Shown piece by piece: positions 49,516 to 58,237 of a stretch of 64,000 nt of DNA. How positions within the stretch are numbered: the first letter of the stretch is position 1; every line of letters begins with the position of its first letter. This DNA is from Pseudomonas iranensis (GTDB lineage Bacteria; Pseudomonadota; Gammaproteobacteria; Pseudomonadales; Pseudomonadaceae). The notes beneath the pieces are model-generated. The model saw only the letters and a program-made list of their open reading frames with translations. It was not told where the DNA came from and searched no databases. A program made the position numbers and the translations under genes. The stretch is from contig NZ_CP077092.1 in assembly GCF_014268585.2 (NCBI RefSeq), positions 5,183,501-5,247,500 of the forward strand, read 5' to 3'.

Positions 49516-50334
49516 TTAAGACTTCGGCGCTTTTTCGTACAACGGCATCACTTTCGGAATGGCTGCCTGCAACGCAGCTATGCGGCTGCTGGATGCCGGG
49601 TGGGTGCTCATGAATTCCGGCGGCGCGCCTTCGGAAGCCTTGCTCATCTTGTCCCACAGGGTGATCGCCGCGTTCGGGTTGTAGCCGGCGCGGGCGGCCA
49701 GTTCCAGGCCGATCAGGTCGGCTTCGTTTTCGTTGGCGCGGCTGTTGGGCAAGGTCATGCCGTAGTTGGCCACGGTGTCGGCCAGCGCCAGGCTGTCCTG
49801 GCCCAGACCGAACAAGGCACCGGCGCCCTGCTTGGCCATCTCCATTCCGTAAGCCTTGGACATCGCTTCACGACCGTGCTCGCGCAGGGCGTGGGCGATT
49901 TCATGGCCCATGACCGCAGCGATCTCATCGTCGGTGAGTTTCAGGCTGTCGATCAGCCCGGTGTAGAAAATGATCTTGCCGCCGGGACCGCAGTTGGCGT
50001 TGAGCTCATCGCTCTTGATCAGATTGACTTCCCATTGCCACTGCGCCGCGTCCGGGCGGAAGGTCGGCGCCTGGGCGATCAAGCGGTTGGCGATGGTCTG
50101 CACGCGCTTGGCTTCAGGGCTGGTCTTGTCCAGCACACCTTTGCTCGACGCCTCGCCGACGGTCTTCTGATACGACTGCGCGTACATCTGATCGACCTCT
50201 TGCGAGGACAGCATGCTGAACATGTACTGCTTGCGCTCCACGCCCACGGCACCGCCGCTGGTGGTGTTGACCGACTGACAACCGGCCAGCAACAGCGCTG
50301 CGCTCAAAGCACTTACCACTAATGTCTTGTTCAT
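49516..50334 (-). CDS. M48-family metallopeptidase lipoprotein
   Basis: Outer-membrane or periplasmic lipoprotein protease of 272 residues. The lipobox is LLLAGC with Cys19. The zinc-binding motif HEIAH (144-148, in VMGHEIAHALREHG) and the third ligand in NENEADLIGLELAARAGY are intact. It resembles YcaL/LoiP, proteases that degrade misfolded or stalled outer-membrane proteins. Its neighbours give no further clue to substrate. Confidence 0.9.
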   Translation of the reverse strand: MNKTLVVSALSAALLLAGCQSVNTTSGGAVGVERKQYMFSMLSSQEVDQMYAQSYQKTVGEASSKGVLDKTSPEAKRVQTIANRLIAQAPTFRPDAAQWQWEVNLIKSDELNANCGPGGKIIFYTGLIDSLKLTDDEIAAVMGHEIAHALREHGREAMSKAYGMEMAKQGAGALFGLGQDSLALADTVANYGMTLPNSRANENEADLIGLELAARAGYNPNAAITLWDKMSKASEGAPPEFMSTHPASSSRIAALQAAIPKVMPLYEKAPKS

Positions 50335-50585
50335 TCAAAAGCTCCCTGAAAACCTGAGGCGTATCCTAGGCGGCTAATTGTATCGGCGCCAGATACAACG
50401 GACGCATTGCGCGTACATCCACCTAAGGCCGCAAGACTGGCTGGAAATTCCTCAACGCGCATTGAATCCGCCGCGCACCGATCCATCAGCGACATCGCGG
50501 GCCGATTCCGACCAGCGTCTCTAATGGCCGCGCCCACCGCGCCGATAAATCCCTCGCAGATTGTCCTCTTGCGTGCGGAGCTCCC

Positions 50586-52727
50586 ATGAAGTTCAAGTCG
50601 ATCCAGTTTTCCGTCGCCGCTCTGGCCGGCGCCATCGTTCTCAGCGTGGTCGCGGCGCTGGTGCTGTACGCGCTGTTCTCCGGCGCTCGCACTCAAGAAA
50701 TGGTGCAACAGCGCACCCAGGCGCAGTTCGAGCAAGTCATCGAGCAGCGCCTGACCTCGCTGGCGCAGACCCAGGTCAGCCAGATCCAGCGCGAACTCGA
50801 AGCGCCGCTGCTGATTGCCGGCGGTCTGGTCCGGGTCAACGCCCTGCTCGGCACAACCGGCACCGATGGCCAGCCGCGCCTGAGCGTCAGCCGCGAACAA
50901 CTGATCAGCCTGATCAAGGAAAACGTCGAAAAGAACCCGAAGATTCTCGGCACCTACATCGGCTGGGAAAAAAACGCACTGGACCACAATGACGCGGCCT
51001 ACATCGGCAGCGCCGTGGTCGGTATCGACCCCGCCACCGGGCGCTTTTTGCCGTGGTGGTTCCGCAATACCGACGGCAGCCTGGGCGTGGACAAACTGGC
51101 CGATGTCGACGACCAGAAAACTCTGTCCACCGGGGTGCGCGCCAGCGAGTACTACCTGTGCTCGAAAGAGACGAAGAAAGCCTGTGTGATCGACCCGGCA
51201 CCGTACAAAGTCGGTGACAAGATTGTCATGCTCGCCTCGTTCATCGAACCGATCATGGTCAACGGCGCGTTCCAGGGCATCGTCGGCGCCGACCTCTCGG
51301 TCAATTTCATTCAGGACATGCTACTCGCCGCCAACCAGAAGCTTTACAGCGGCGCCGGTGAAATGGCTCTGGTCGGCGGCAACGGGCGGATCGTTGCCTA
51401 CACCAAGGACTCGAGCAAATTCGGTGAAAAAGTCAGCGACATCCTCGACGCCGAACAGGCCGGCAACCTAGCCAGTCTCAAGCGCGACGAGGTCACCTAT
51501 GCGGTGAATCAGGCCAAGGGTCGTATCGAGCTGTACCTGCCGTTCGGCATCGGCCAGACCGACGCACGCTGGACGCTGATGCTGCAACTGCCGCTCAACG
51601 CGGTCATGGCCGATCTGCAAAACCTCCAGGCTGATCTTGATGCCCAGCGCAAGTCCGACACCTTCGGCATGGCCATGGTCGGCCTGATCATCGCCGGCAT
51701 CGGCCTGCTGGTGATCTGGCTGGTGGGCCACGGCATTGCGCGGCCACTCAAGCAAATGGTCGCCATGCTCGATGACATCGCTCAGGGCGAAGGCGATCTG
51801 ACCCGTCGCTTGAGCAGTGACCGCAGCGACGAACTGGGCTCGATTGCCAAAGGCTTCAACACCTTCCTCGCCAAGTTGCAGGCGATGATTACGCAAGTGG
51901 TGACCTCGGTGCAGAGCGTCAGCGATTCTTCGGAACACACCGCCGACATCGCCATTCGCACCAACATCGGCGTGCAGAAACAAATGGCCGAAATCGATCA
52001 GGTGGCGACTGCGGTGCAGGAAATGACCGCCACCGCCCAGGACGTGGCGCGCAACGCCACCCAGGCAGCACAAGCGGCAAGCCACGCCGATCAGGCCGCC
52101 AGCCAAGGCATGCAGATCGTGCGCGACACGTCGAATTCGATTGGCGTACTGGCGGTGGAAATCGGCAAGGCTGTCGAGGTGGTGCAGACGCTGGCCAAGG
52201 ACAGCGAAAACATCAACGCCATCCTCACCGCCATTCGCGGCATCGCCGAACAGACCAACCTGCTGGCACTGAACGCGGCAATCGAAGCCGCGCGCGCCGG
52301 CGAGCAGGGTCGCGGTTTCGCCGTGGTTGCGGATGAAGTGCGCAATCTGGCGCAGAAAACCCAGAAGGCCACCGAAGAAATCCAGAGCATGATCCAGCAG
52401 TTGCAACAGGGCACCCGCGATGTGGTGCGCGTCATGGAAGACAGCCAGAACCGCACCGACGAAAGCGTGCAGCACGCGGCGAAAGCGGCCGAAGCGCTGG
52501 AGACCATTACCCAGGCCGTGTCGGTGATCAATGACATGAACACGCAGATCGCCAGTGCGGCAGAAGAGCAAAGTGCAGTGGCCGACGACATCAACCGCAA
52601 TGTGATCAATATCGGTCAGGTGGCGAATGAAGTGGCCGGCGGTGCGGATGAGTCGAGCTCGGCGAGCGCCGGGTTGACCAAACTGGCGGAACAGCAGCGG
52701 CGGTTGATCAATCAGTTCAAGGTCTGA
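50586..52727 (+). CDS. Methyl-accepting chemotaxis protein with dCache sensor domain
   Basis: 713-residue chemoreceptor. TM1 is at about 9-31 and a large periplasmic dCache-type sensor domain spans ~35-355 ([34 protein letters not shown] [18 protein letters not shown]). TM2 is at ~358-380, followed by HAMP ([21 protein letters not shown]..). The signalling hairpin has the invariant tip [20 protein letters not shown] then [15 protein letters not shown]. The attractant is not predictable. It stands alone with REP repeats downstream. Confidence 0.94.
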   Translation: MKFKSIQFSVAALAGAIVLSVVAALVLYALFSGARTQEMVQQRTQAQFEQVIEQRLTSLAQTQVSQIQRELEAPLLIAGGLVRVNALLGTTGTDGQPRLSVSREQLISLIKENVEKNPKILGTYIGWEKNALDHNDAAYIGSAVVGIDPATGRFLPWWFRNTDGSLGVDKLADVDDQKTLSTGVRASEYYLCSKETKKACVIDPAPYKVGDKIVMLASFIEPIMVNGAFQGIVGADLSVNFIQDMLLAANQKLYSGAGEMALVGGNGRIVAYTKDSSKFGEKVSDILDAEQAGNLASLKRDEVTYAVNQAKGRIELYLPFGIGQTDARWTLMLQLPLNAVMADLQNLQADLDAQRKSDTFGMAMVGLIIAGIGLLVIWLVGHGIARPLKQMVAMLDDIAQGEGDLTRRLSSDRSDELGSIAKGFNTFLAKLQAMITQVVTSVQSVSDSSEHTADIAIRTNIGVQKQMAEIDQVATAVQEMTATAQDVARNATQAAQAASHADQAASQGMQIVRDTSNSIGVLAVEIGKAVEVVQTLAKDSENINAILTAIRGIAEQTNLLALNAAIEAARAGEQGRGFAVVADEVRNLAQKTQKATEEIQSMIQQLQQGTRDVVRVMEDSQNRTDESVQHAAKAAEALETITQAVSVINDMNTQIASAAEEQSAVADDINRNVINIGQVANEVAGGADESSSASAGLTKLAEQQRRLINQFKV

Positions 52728-52730
52728 AAG

Positions 52731-52924
52731 ATCAAAAGCCCCTCACCCTAGCCCTCTCCCGGAGGGAGAGGGGACCGACCTCGATGTCTTGCGTTATACA
52801 TCGACCTGAAAAAAACAGTCGATTATGGATTCACAACAGATCGTTCAGGTCGGTGTACCTCTCAAGCATCCCCCATTCGGCTCCCTCTCCCTCCGGGAGA
52901 GGGCTGGGGTGAGGGGCTTTTGAT
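52731..52924. repeat. REP-like inverted repeat (type C) with 42-nt arms
   Basis: The left arm starts ATCAAAAGCCCCTCACCC and the right arm ends GGGTGAGGGGCTTTTGAT. The arms are almost fully complementary (one mismatch, T versus C) over ~42 nt and include CTCTCCCGGAGGGAGAG, itself a palindrome. The ~110-nt spacer is unique. It lies between the chemoreceptor and SRAP genes. Confidence 0.88.
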
Positions 52925-52933
52925 CAACGCAAA

Positions 52934-53557
52934 TCAAGCCGGGGTGAGGCACTCCGGCCCGTTCAACTTCGGATCATTCACCAGATTCGCCAACACCCGC
53001 TCGCGCAGCGCCGCCGGTTCACTGGCGAGCAAACCCTGCAAGACATGCATCGGCGTTTCGGGATCAAGCCAGGCAGCCTGCCCCGCTTCATCAAGAATCA
53101 ACGGCCGCCGCTGGCTCGCCGCCGACTGAGTAATCACCGCCGTGCTCAGCCAGACCTGTTCCTGCACCGGATACGCTTCCCAGATCGCGGCGAAAAACAA
53201 CGACGAGCCCTCCCCCGGCGTCAACCAGTAAGGCCGTTTGCGCTGGGTGCCGCGCCATTCGTAGAAGCCGTTGGCCGGCAGCAGGCAACGCCGCAGACGC
53301 AGCGCCTCACGAAACATCGGTTGTTCAGCGACGGTTTCGGCGCGGGCATGGGCCGGGGTCTTCGACAGATCGGTCAGCCACGGCGGCGTCAGGCCCCAGC
53401 GCGCACGGGCCAGCGTGCGCTGGCCAGCTTCTTCGGCACGCAGCATCAACACCGAATCATTCGGGGAAATGTTCCACTGCGCCTGCTGATCGGCGGGAAA
53501 ACCTGGCAGGGCCGCGAACTCGCGGTTCCAGCGAAACAGGGCATAACGTCCACACAT
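52934..53557 (-). CDS. SRAP-family (YedK/HMCES-like) abasic-site protein
   Basis: SRAP proteins cross-link abasic sites in single-stranded DNA through the N-terminal cysteine. Here MCGRYALF supplies Cys2. WNISPND gives the conserved Asn29, ARAET has Glu74, and NGFYEW has Glu100. The usual HxR-M-P histidine, normally in an 'IHxRMP' segment, is absent: the corresponding stretch reads TQSAASQRRPLIL (about 143-155). The protein is 207 residues, normal length. Function is probable, but that substitution deserves attention. Confidence 0.88.
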   Translation of the reverse strand: MCGRYALFRWNREFAALPGFPADQQAQWNISPNDSVLMLRAEEAGQRTLARARWGLTPPWLTDLSKTPAHARAETVAEQPMFREALRLRRCLLPANGFYEWRGTQRKRPYWLTPGEGSSLFFAAIWEAYPVQEQVWLSTAVITQSAASQRRPLILDEAGQAAWLDPETPMHVLQGLLASEPAALRERVLANLVNDPKLNGPECLTPA

Positions 53558-53592
53558 GGGGCAACACGACTCTGAATAAAACGAAGGCCAGC

Positions 53593-53853
53593 CTAACAGA
53601 CCAGCGTGCCGGGAAAGCTTTCCGGCTCGTCGCCGGGCAGCGGCAGCGCGGCATTGTACGCGGTGATCAGCTCGCGGGCGTATTCGGCCTGATCGTTATC
53701 CACCGACAGCCAGAGCAGGCCGAAGATCGGCAATTCACCCGCACCGCCCACCAGATCACGACCGATCAGATGCGCCTCGATCCCCTCACTGGCAAGCATG
53801 CCCTTGAGCATTTCGCCCTCCATCAGGTTCGCCGGTTCGTAGATGCGCTGCAT
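53593..53853 (-). CDS. DUF2007 small protein
   Basis: The 86-residue protein matches the DUF2007 (putative signal-transducing) pattern: RIYEPANLMEGEMLKGMLASEGI followed by AHLIGRDLVGGAGELP (both abbreviated) and LWLSVDNDQAEYARELIT. The fold is ferredoxin-like. Its role is unknown. It lies between the SRAP gene and the CPXCG gene, 9 bp from the latter, so the two are probably co-transcribed. Confidence 0.85.
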   Translation of the reverse strand: MQRIYEPANLMEGEMLKGMLASEGIEAHLIGRDLVGGAGELPIFGLLWLSVDNDQAEYARELITAYNAALPLPGDEPESFPGTLVC

Positions 53854-53862
53854 ACGCGGCCC

Positions 53863-54045
53863 TCACTGGTTTTCGCTGAAGACTTCCAGATGCCACTCTT
53901 CTTCATGTACCTGCAGGACAAAGGTGATCGGACGACAGCACACCTGGCAGTCTTCGATATACGTCTGATCCCCACCGGATAAATCCAGAGTGGTCTCGAC
54001 TTCCTCACCGCAATACGGACATTCATACAGTGCATTTTCCAGCAT
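53863..54045 (-). CDS. CPXCG-motif cysteine-rich protein
   Basis: The 60-residue protein has two cysteine pairs, CPYCG (9-13) and CQVCC (33-37), consistent with a rubredoxin-like or zinc-ribbon knuckle. The ATG at 54043-54045 is chosen because it gives the standard short family length; the frame is open far upstream. Function unknown. It is divergent from the acyltransferase gene. Confidence 0.85.
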   Translation of the reverse strand: MLENALYECPYCGEEVETTLDLSGGDQTYIEDCQVCCRPITFVLQVHEEEWHLEVFSENQ

Positions 54046-54183
54046 CGCGGTCTCCCCAGTGACTTGTGCGTATAATCGCCGGTCTATTTGCAGGGCTATT
54101 TTTGTCTGGCTACTTTTCAGACCGTGCCCCGCGGGTTTTCGATCAAACCCTTTACTTACCCTAGCCGTTTCCAACAAGAGAGC

Positions 54184-55350
54184 ATGATGGGCGAATTCGA
54201 TGCCATCCGACCTTACGACGACAGCGAAGTACCTGCGGTACTGGCAAGGCTGCTCGGCGACAAGGCGTTTCTAGATATCCTCACCCACTTCCGCTTCCCG
54301 CGTTTTGCCGGTGCCTTCGGCTGGATGCTCAAACCTCTTATAGCCCATCGGCTGCGTCGTGAGTTTGCCGACGTGAATTCCGTGGCTACCTTACAGGACA
54401 AAGTCGAGTTCTACGTCGACCACACCATCGAGCGCGCCACCGACGGCGTGACGTATACCGGTGTCGAGCAATTCAAGTCCGGCAGCGCCTACCTGTTCAT
54501 CGCCAACCACCGCGATATCGTCATGGACCCGGCCTTCGTCAACTACGCCGTGTACCACGCCGGCCTGCCGACGCCGCGCATCGCGATTGGCGACAACCTG
54601 CTGCAAAAGCCGTTTGTCAGTGACCTGATGCGCTTGAACAAGAGCTTTATCGTCCACCGTTCGATCACCGGCCGTCGCGAGAAAATGGCTGCGTATCAAT
54701 TGCTGTCGGCGTACATCAATCACTCGATCCGCAACGATTGCGCGTCGATCTGGATTGCTCAGGCGGAAGGTCGGGCGAAGGACGGCGACGACCGCACCGA
54801 GTCGGCGATCCTCAAGATGTTCCACATGAGCCGCAAGGACGAGCCGTTCGGCGAAGTGATCCGCTCGCTCAACGTGACGCCGGTGTCGATCAGCTATGAG
54901 TACGACCCGTGCGATCAGGCCAAGGCCCGCGAGCTGTACATCCGCGTCACCACCGGCACCTACGCCAAGGCGCCGGGCGAGGATGACGTGAGCATCGCCA
55001 AGGGCATCACCGGCTACAAGGGCCGGGTCCACGTGAATTTTGCCGCGCCGATCACCGAGGTGTTTGAAGACACCAAGCAATTGGCGATCGAAATGGACAA
55101 GCAGATTCTCGGCGGCTACCGGTTGTTCCCGGTGCATTACCTGGCGTACGCGCAGTGGGCGGATGCCGATTCGCAACTGAACGTGCCGAAAGCGGCCGAG
55201 GTGTTCCCGGCTGACGAACTGGCCAAGGCGCAGGATGAATGGCAGAGCCGACTGGACGCCTGCCCCGCTGAGCATCGGCCGTACCTGGTGCTGCAATATG
55301 CGACGCCGGTGCGCAACCAGTATCGGGTCAAGGCTGGATTGCCGCTGTAA
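54184..55350 (+). CDS. 1-acyl-sn-glycerol-3-phosphate acyltransferase-type enzyme
   Basis: 388-residue glycerolipid acyltransferase. Block 1 is FIANHRDIVMDPAFVNYA, in which five residues separate the catalytic His from Asp (His-x5-Asp) instead of the classical four. Later blocks are KSFIVHRSITGRREK and IWIAQAEGRAKDG. The family is poorly characterised in pseudomonads; probably phospholipid or ornithine-lipid remodelling. Two adjacent ATGs (54184, 54187) are possible starts, with AACAAGAGAG just upstream. Confidence 0.82.
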   Translation: MMGEFDAIRPYDDSEVPAVLARLLGDKAFLDILTHFRFPRFAGAFGWMLKPLIAHRLRREFADVNSVATLQDKVEFYVDHTIERATDGVTYTGVEQFKSGSAYLFIANHRDIVMDPAFVNYAVYHAGLPTPRIAIGDNLLQKPFVSDLMRLNKSFIVHRSITGRREKMAAYQLLSAYINHSIRNDCASIWIAQAEGRAKDGDDRTESAILKMFHMSRKDEPFGEVIRSLNVTPVSISYEYDPCDQAKARELYIRVTTGTYAKAPGEDDVSIAKGITGYKGRVHVNFAAPITEVFEDTKQLAIEMDKQILGGYRLFPVHYLAYAQWADADSQLNVPKAAEVFPADELAKAQDEWQSRLDACPAEHRPYLVLQYATPVRNQYRVKAGLPL

Positions 55351-55357
55351 AGCAACA

Positions 55358-55468
55358 GCTGTGGCGAGGGGATTTATCCCCGCTGGACTGCGCAGCAGGC
55401 CCTGTTTTTCTCAGGTAAAAACTTGGGAGCGCTGCGCACACCAACGGGGATAAATCCCCTCGCCACAG
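55358..55468. repeat. REP-like inverted repeat (type B)
   Basis: Arms GCGAGGGGATTTATCCCCGC and its complement enclose a ~70-nt centre; related to 49341-49477. It follows the acyltransferase stop. Confidence 0.85.
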
Positions 55469-55481
55469 GTTTGCTATTGCT

Positions 55482-55760
55482 TCAGAAGCGGGTGCTGATC
55501 CAGGAGACGATCAAAGCAAGCCCCAGGCAAGCAAAACCAAAACGATAGAAAAACCGGTTCATGCGCAACGTCGCCCAATCGAGCATCGGCTCGGCATTCG
55601 GCTGCGCCTGGCGCTGTGCCGCCAGACTGGCCTGGGCGCGTTGCTCTCGTCGGCGGGTCGCGTGCAGCAGCCAACTGCCTGGAAAGGCCAGGAGCAAGGC
55701 CAGCAGGTTGATCAACTTGGCGGGATGGGCGGTAAACAGCGTCATCAAGTGCAGCGACAT
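55482..55760 (-). CDS. Small membrane protein of unknown function
   Basis: 92 residues from MSLHLMTLFTAHPAK. Two hydrophobic segments are LINLLALLLAFPGSWLL and FFYRFGFACLGLALIVSWI, with a basic, Arg/Gln-rich linker between. The ATG at 55758-55760 is preferred to upstream starts because it gives the hydrophobic helix a normal cytoplasmic-to-membrane N-terminus. Not recognised. Confidence 0.65.
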   Translation of the reverse strand: MSLHLMTLFTAHPAKLINLLALLLAFPGSWLLHATRRREQRAQASLAAQRQAQPNAEPMLDWATLRMNRFFYRFGFACLGLALIVSWISTRF

Positions 55761-55878
55761 CACAGACCTCGAACTTAACCGGTGTGGCAGACGCCAGACC
55801 GACGACCGCGGCGCGGATTCTACCCAAACCGGCCCACCCTGCCCCAGCCTTTGCGACAAATAACCTGACAATCGACCG

Positions 55879-56160
55879 ATGGCTGTCCTGTGTCATGGCA
55901 TCGTCACGTGGATGCTTCACCCTGCGCGCCTCGAAACCCGAATGGAATGCGACATGCTGCACGCGGAAAACCAGGATCGCCTGTACCTCATCACTCCTTA
56001 CGACGACCAGCAAAGCCTGGTCGGCAGCCTCGCCTTCAACGTGCAGGACCGGCACTGGCTGGTGTATTGCGCGCTGGGCGGGCATCAGCATGCGGACTTG
56101 CCCGAGACCGATTTGCTGACTGGCGTGAGCGTGCTCGATTTTTATTCTCAGGCTGCCTGA
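55879..56160 (+). CDS. Hypothetical small protein
   Basis: The open frame ends at 56160 with SVLDFYSQAA. The well-structured portion starts at about residue 26 (MLHAENQDRLYLITPYDDQ..) and includes LVGSLAFNVQDRHWLVYCALGG. The start is unclear: ATG at 55954 has GGAA upstream and would give 68 residues, ATG at 55912 gives 82, and 55879 gives 93. No family recognised. Confidence 0.5.
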   Translation: MAVLCHGIVTWMLHPARLETRMECDMLHAENQDRLYLITPYDDQQSLVGSLAFNVQDRHWLVYCALGGHQHADLPETDLLTGVSVLDFYSQAA

Positions 56161-56164
56161 ACGT

Positions 56165-56420
56165 CAAAAGCACCCTCACCCTAGCCCTCTCCCAGAGGGA
56201 GAGGGGACTGACCGAGGTGTTTGCGGTAGATACGCCGACATGAGATACCGCGCCGAACTCAGGTTTTGAAGCACACGCGATCGACTCCCTCTCCTTGGGG
56301 AGAGGGGACTGACCGAGGTGTTTGCGGTAGATACGCCGACTTGAGATACCGCGCCGAACTCAGGTTTTGAAGCACACGCGATCGGCTCCCTCTCCCTCGG
56401 GAGAGGGCTGGGGTGAGGGG
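56165..56420. repeat. REP-like type C locus with 101-bp tandem duplication
   Basis: The outer arms CACCCTCACCCTAGCCCTCT and its complement at 56386-56420 resemble those at 52731. Between them a ~101-bp unit beginning GAGGGGACTGACCGAGGTG occurs twice (56201-56301 and 56302-56402). The two copies differ at only a few positions. Confidence 0.88.
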
Positions 56421-56456
56421 AATCGATTTCCCATACGACACAAATCTCAGATCCAC

Positions 56457-56493
56457 AAAAAAGCCCGGAACCATCACTGGCCCCGGGCTTTTT
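56457..56493 (-). terminator. Terminator of the YajG-like gene
   Basis: The stem AAGCCCGG/CCGGGCTT with a ~14-nt loop is followed on the minus strand by a T-run. It sits 17 bp past the lipoprotein stop. Confidence 0.85.
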
Positions 56494-56509
56494 CAGATTC
56501 GCTGCAAAC

Positions 56510-57094
56510 TTACTCAGCGAGCACCTGCCCCACGGTCGGGTCCTTGAACAGACGCGTCAGTGCATCGCTCAATACATCGCTGACCAGTTTGGTGTTGGTT
56601 TCCTGATTCGGCGCCATGCCGAAGCGCTGGTCCAGCGACGCACCGTAACGGCCGCTGTAGCGGCGGTTGGCGTTCTGCACGTCGGAGCGGAAGGTCGCGC
56701 CGATGGTCGCTTCGGTCACGTACATGCCTTCTTTCGGCGACTGGTATTTCAGCTCGGCCAGGGTCACGGTCAGCTGCGGCGCGTTGGGTGCGTTGGTGGT
56801 CGGGGTGAAGCCGAGCAGGCGTACGGCGGCTTCGGCCTGGGCTTGCAGCTTGGGCAGGATCTGCTCGCGCTGTACGGTGATGGCGCTGGTTTCCGGGTAC
56901 AGACCGCCACGGGTGCCGAGGGTTGGCGACGGACGACCGTCGACCACACGCACGATGACAGGCTGGCCGCGACCGACCGCTGGCAGTTGCGTGGTCAGCT
57001 TCGGCTCCGGATTCAGTTGTTGCGGGCTGTGGGCGCAGCCGGCGAGGGTCAAACCGGCGACAGTGATCAAACCGAACAACAGGCGTTGCAACAT
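56510..57094 (-). CDS. YajG-family lipoprotein
   Basis: 194-residue lipoprotein. The lipobox is LTLAGC (Cys20), followed by SPQQLNPEPKLTTQLPAVG and VIVRVVDGRPSPTLGTRGG. The C-terminal half contains GASLDQRFGMAPNQETNTKLVSDVLSDALTRLF (abbreviated). YajG-like proteins are outer-membrane lipoproteins of unknown function. The ATG at 57092-57094 follows GGAGAG; the longer frame lacks a ribosome-binding site. Confidence 0.88.
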   Translation of the reverse strand: MLQRLLFGLITVAGLTLAGCAHSPQQLNPEPKLTTQLPAVGRGQPVIVRVVDGRPSPTLGTRGGLYPETSAITVQREQILPKLQAQAEAAVRLLGFTPTTNAPNAPQLTVTLAELKYQSPKEGMYVTEATIGATFRSDVQNANRRYSGRYGASLDQRFGMAPNQETNTKLVSDVLSDALTRLFKDPTVGQVLAE

Positions 57095-57299
57095 GCTCTT
57101 CTCTCCAGAATCAGGCACAAACAGGCCGGCAGTATAGCGGTGGGCCACTGCGCGTAACCAGCGCCGCACAGTGAATACTGCAATGTCAGACAAACCCCAC
57201 CGAAAGCGGTTCCTGTCACACATTCTTCACCGTCCATACACCCTGGCGTCATGGCTTGCCGACAAGCTTCAAAGCAGTCCTCCTTCAAGGAACTCTGCC

Positions 57300-57533
57300 A
57301 TGCGCTATCTGATCTCGCTGTTCGCCCCACGCCCGCTGCATCGCAGCTTCGCCCTGCTCGACCGCAACGGCCATTGCCAGGCTTTCAAGCAGTGCAGCCT
57401 GCAACCGATGGGCGATGGTTGGGTGGAAATCGAAGAAATCCGCCTGATCTGGTTGAACCAGCCGCTGCCCGCCAGCGCCCGGGTCGTACCGCGACAAATG
57501 CGCGCACGGGGTCAGGTGCAGTTGAGCATCTGA
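57300..57533 (+). CDS. Small protein of unknown function
   Basis: 77 residues from MRYLISLFAPRPLHRSFALL to MRARGQVQLSI. It is basic and contains no membrane segment or metal motif. The ATG at 57300 follows AAGGAAC at a good distance. Not recognised; composition is like the core genes around it. Confidence 0.65.
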   Translation: MRYLISLFAPRPLHRSFALLDRNGHCQAFKQCSLQPMGDGWVEIEEIRLIWLNQPLPASARVVPRQMRARGQVQLSI

Positions 57534-58237
57534 CCGGATGCCTAATAAAAGTCATTAAACACGAGCAACTGCGCGCATTTCTTCGCTACAATCTCCCCCC
57601 GATTATAAGGACGTCTCCTGATCGGGCCCCGCAACAGCGTCAATGCGCATGCATCGACATCAAAATCGCCCACAGAGAGCCGCCCACACAGATCGAGTGA
57701 AGTTGGCGCGCTTGCCTGTTCTTCCGGCAAAAACCCGCTTTTCGCGAATCTGCAGAGCTGTCATTCGCTCGGCCACCGCGTTGTTTTGCCCTAGCGGGCA
57801 GGTGCCAGGCCAAGGCAGCCCTTTTTTGAGGTTCACGTCTTCAAAAGAGCGTGAAAAAAACGGGTTTTCACAACTTCACAAGAGTGTGGCGAGCAAATGA
57901 ATAGTTTTGCGTCTGAACATGCACCATTAGCGTCCGAAACAGCCCAACGACACAGGACCGGGTATACCTCGAACATCGGAGCCTGAAGCCTGTCCGCTAC
58001 GGATTTGGTTGCACGAAAACGGATGACTCGACCATAAGTCGAATTGCCAGCCCTGCGTGAAAATGCGTTCATGGAACGCTTGAAACCAGGCCGCACGCAT
58101 CCGTCGAAGTTGCGAAAAATTGCGAAGATTCGGACATGGCCCACCTGACCACGGATAGCCCGGGCCCACTGACCTGCCCTGGAACGCCTGGCAGCCATGC
58201 CGACAATTTGGTGCTGCAGATTTGGGAGACGCGTTAA
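57534..58237. other. ~700-bp region upstream of mqo
   Basis: The longest intergenic stretch in the window. No convincing protein gene is visible; small open frames have no ribosome-binding site and poor codon use. A TACAAT hexamer at 57587-57592 could be a -10 element, but no matching -35 was found. Whether the stretch is a long mqo leader, an sRNA gene or degraded sequence cannot be decided here. Confidence 0.4.

Noticed and set aside
57643..57900. Basic 85-codon open frame in the gap before mqo
   Set aside because: Arg- and Ser-rich composition as expected of noncoding GC-rich DNA, no ribosome-binding site and no family resemblance.
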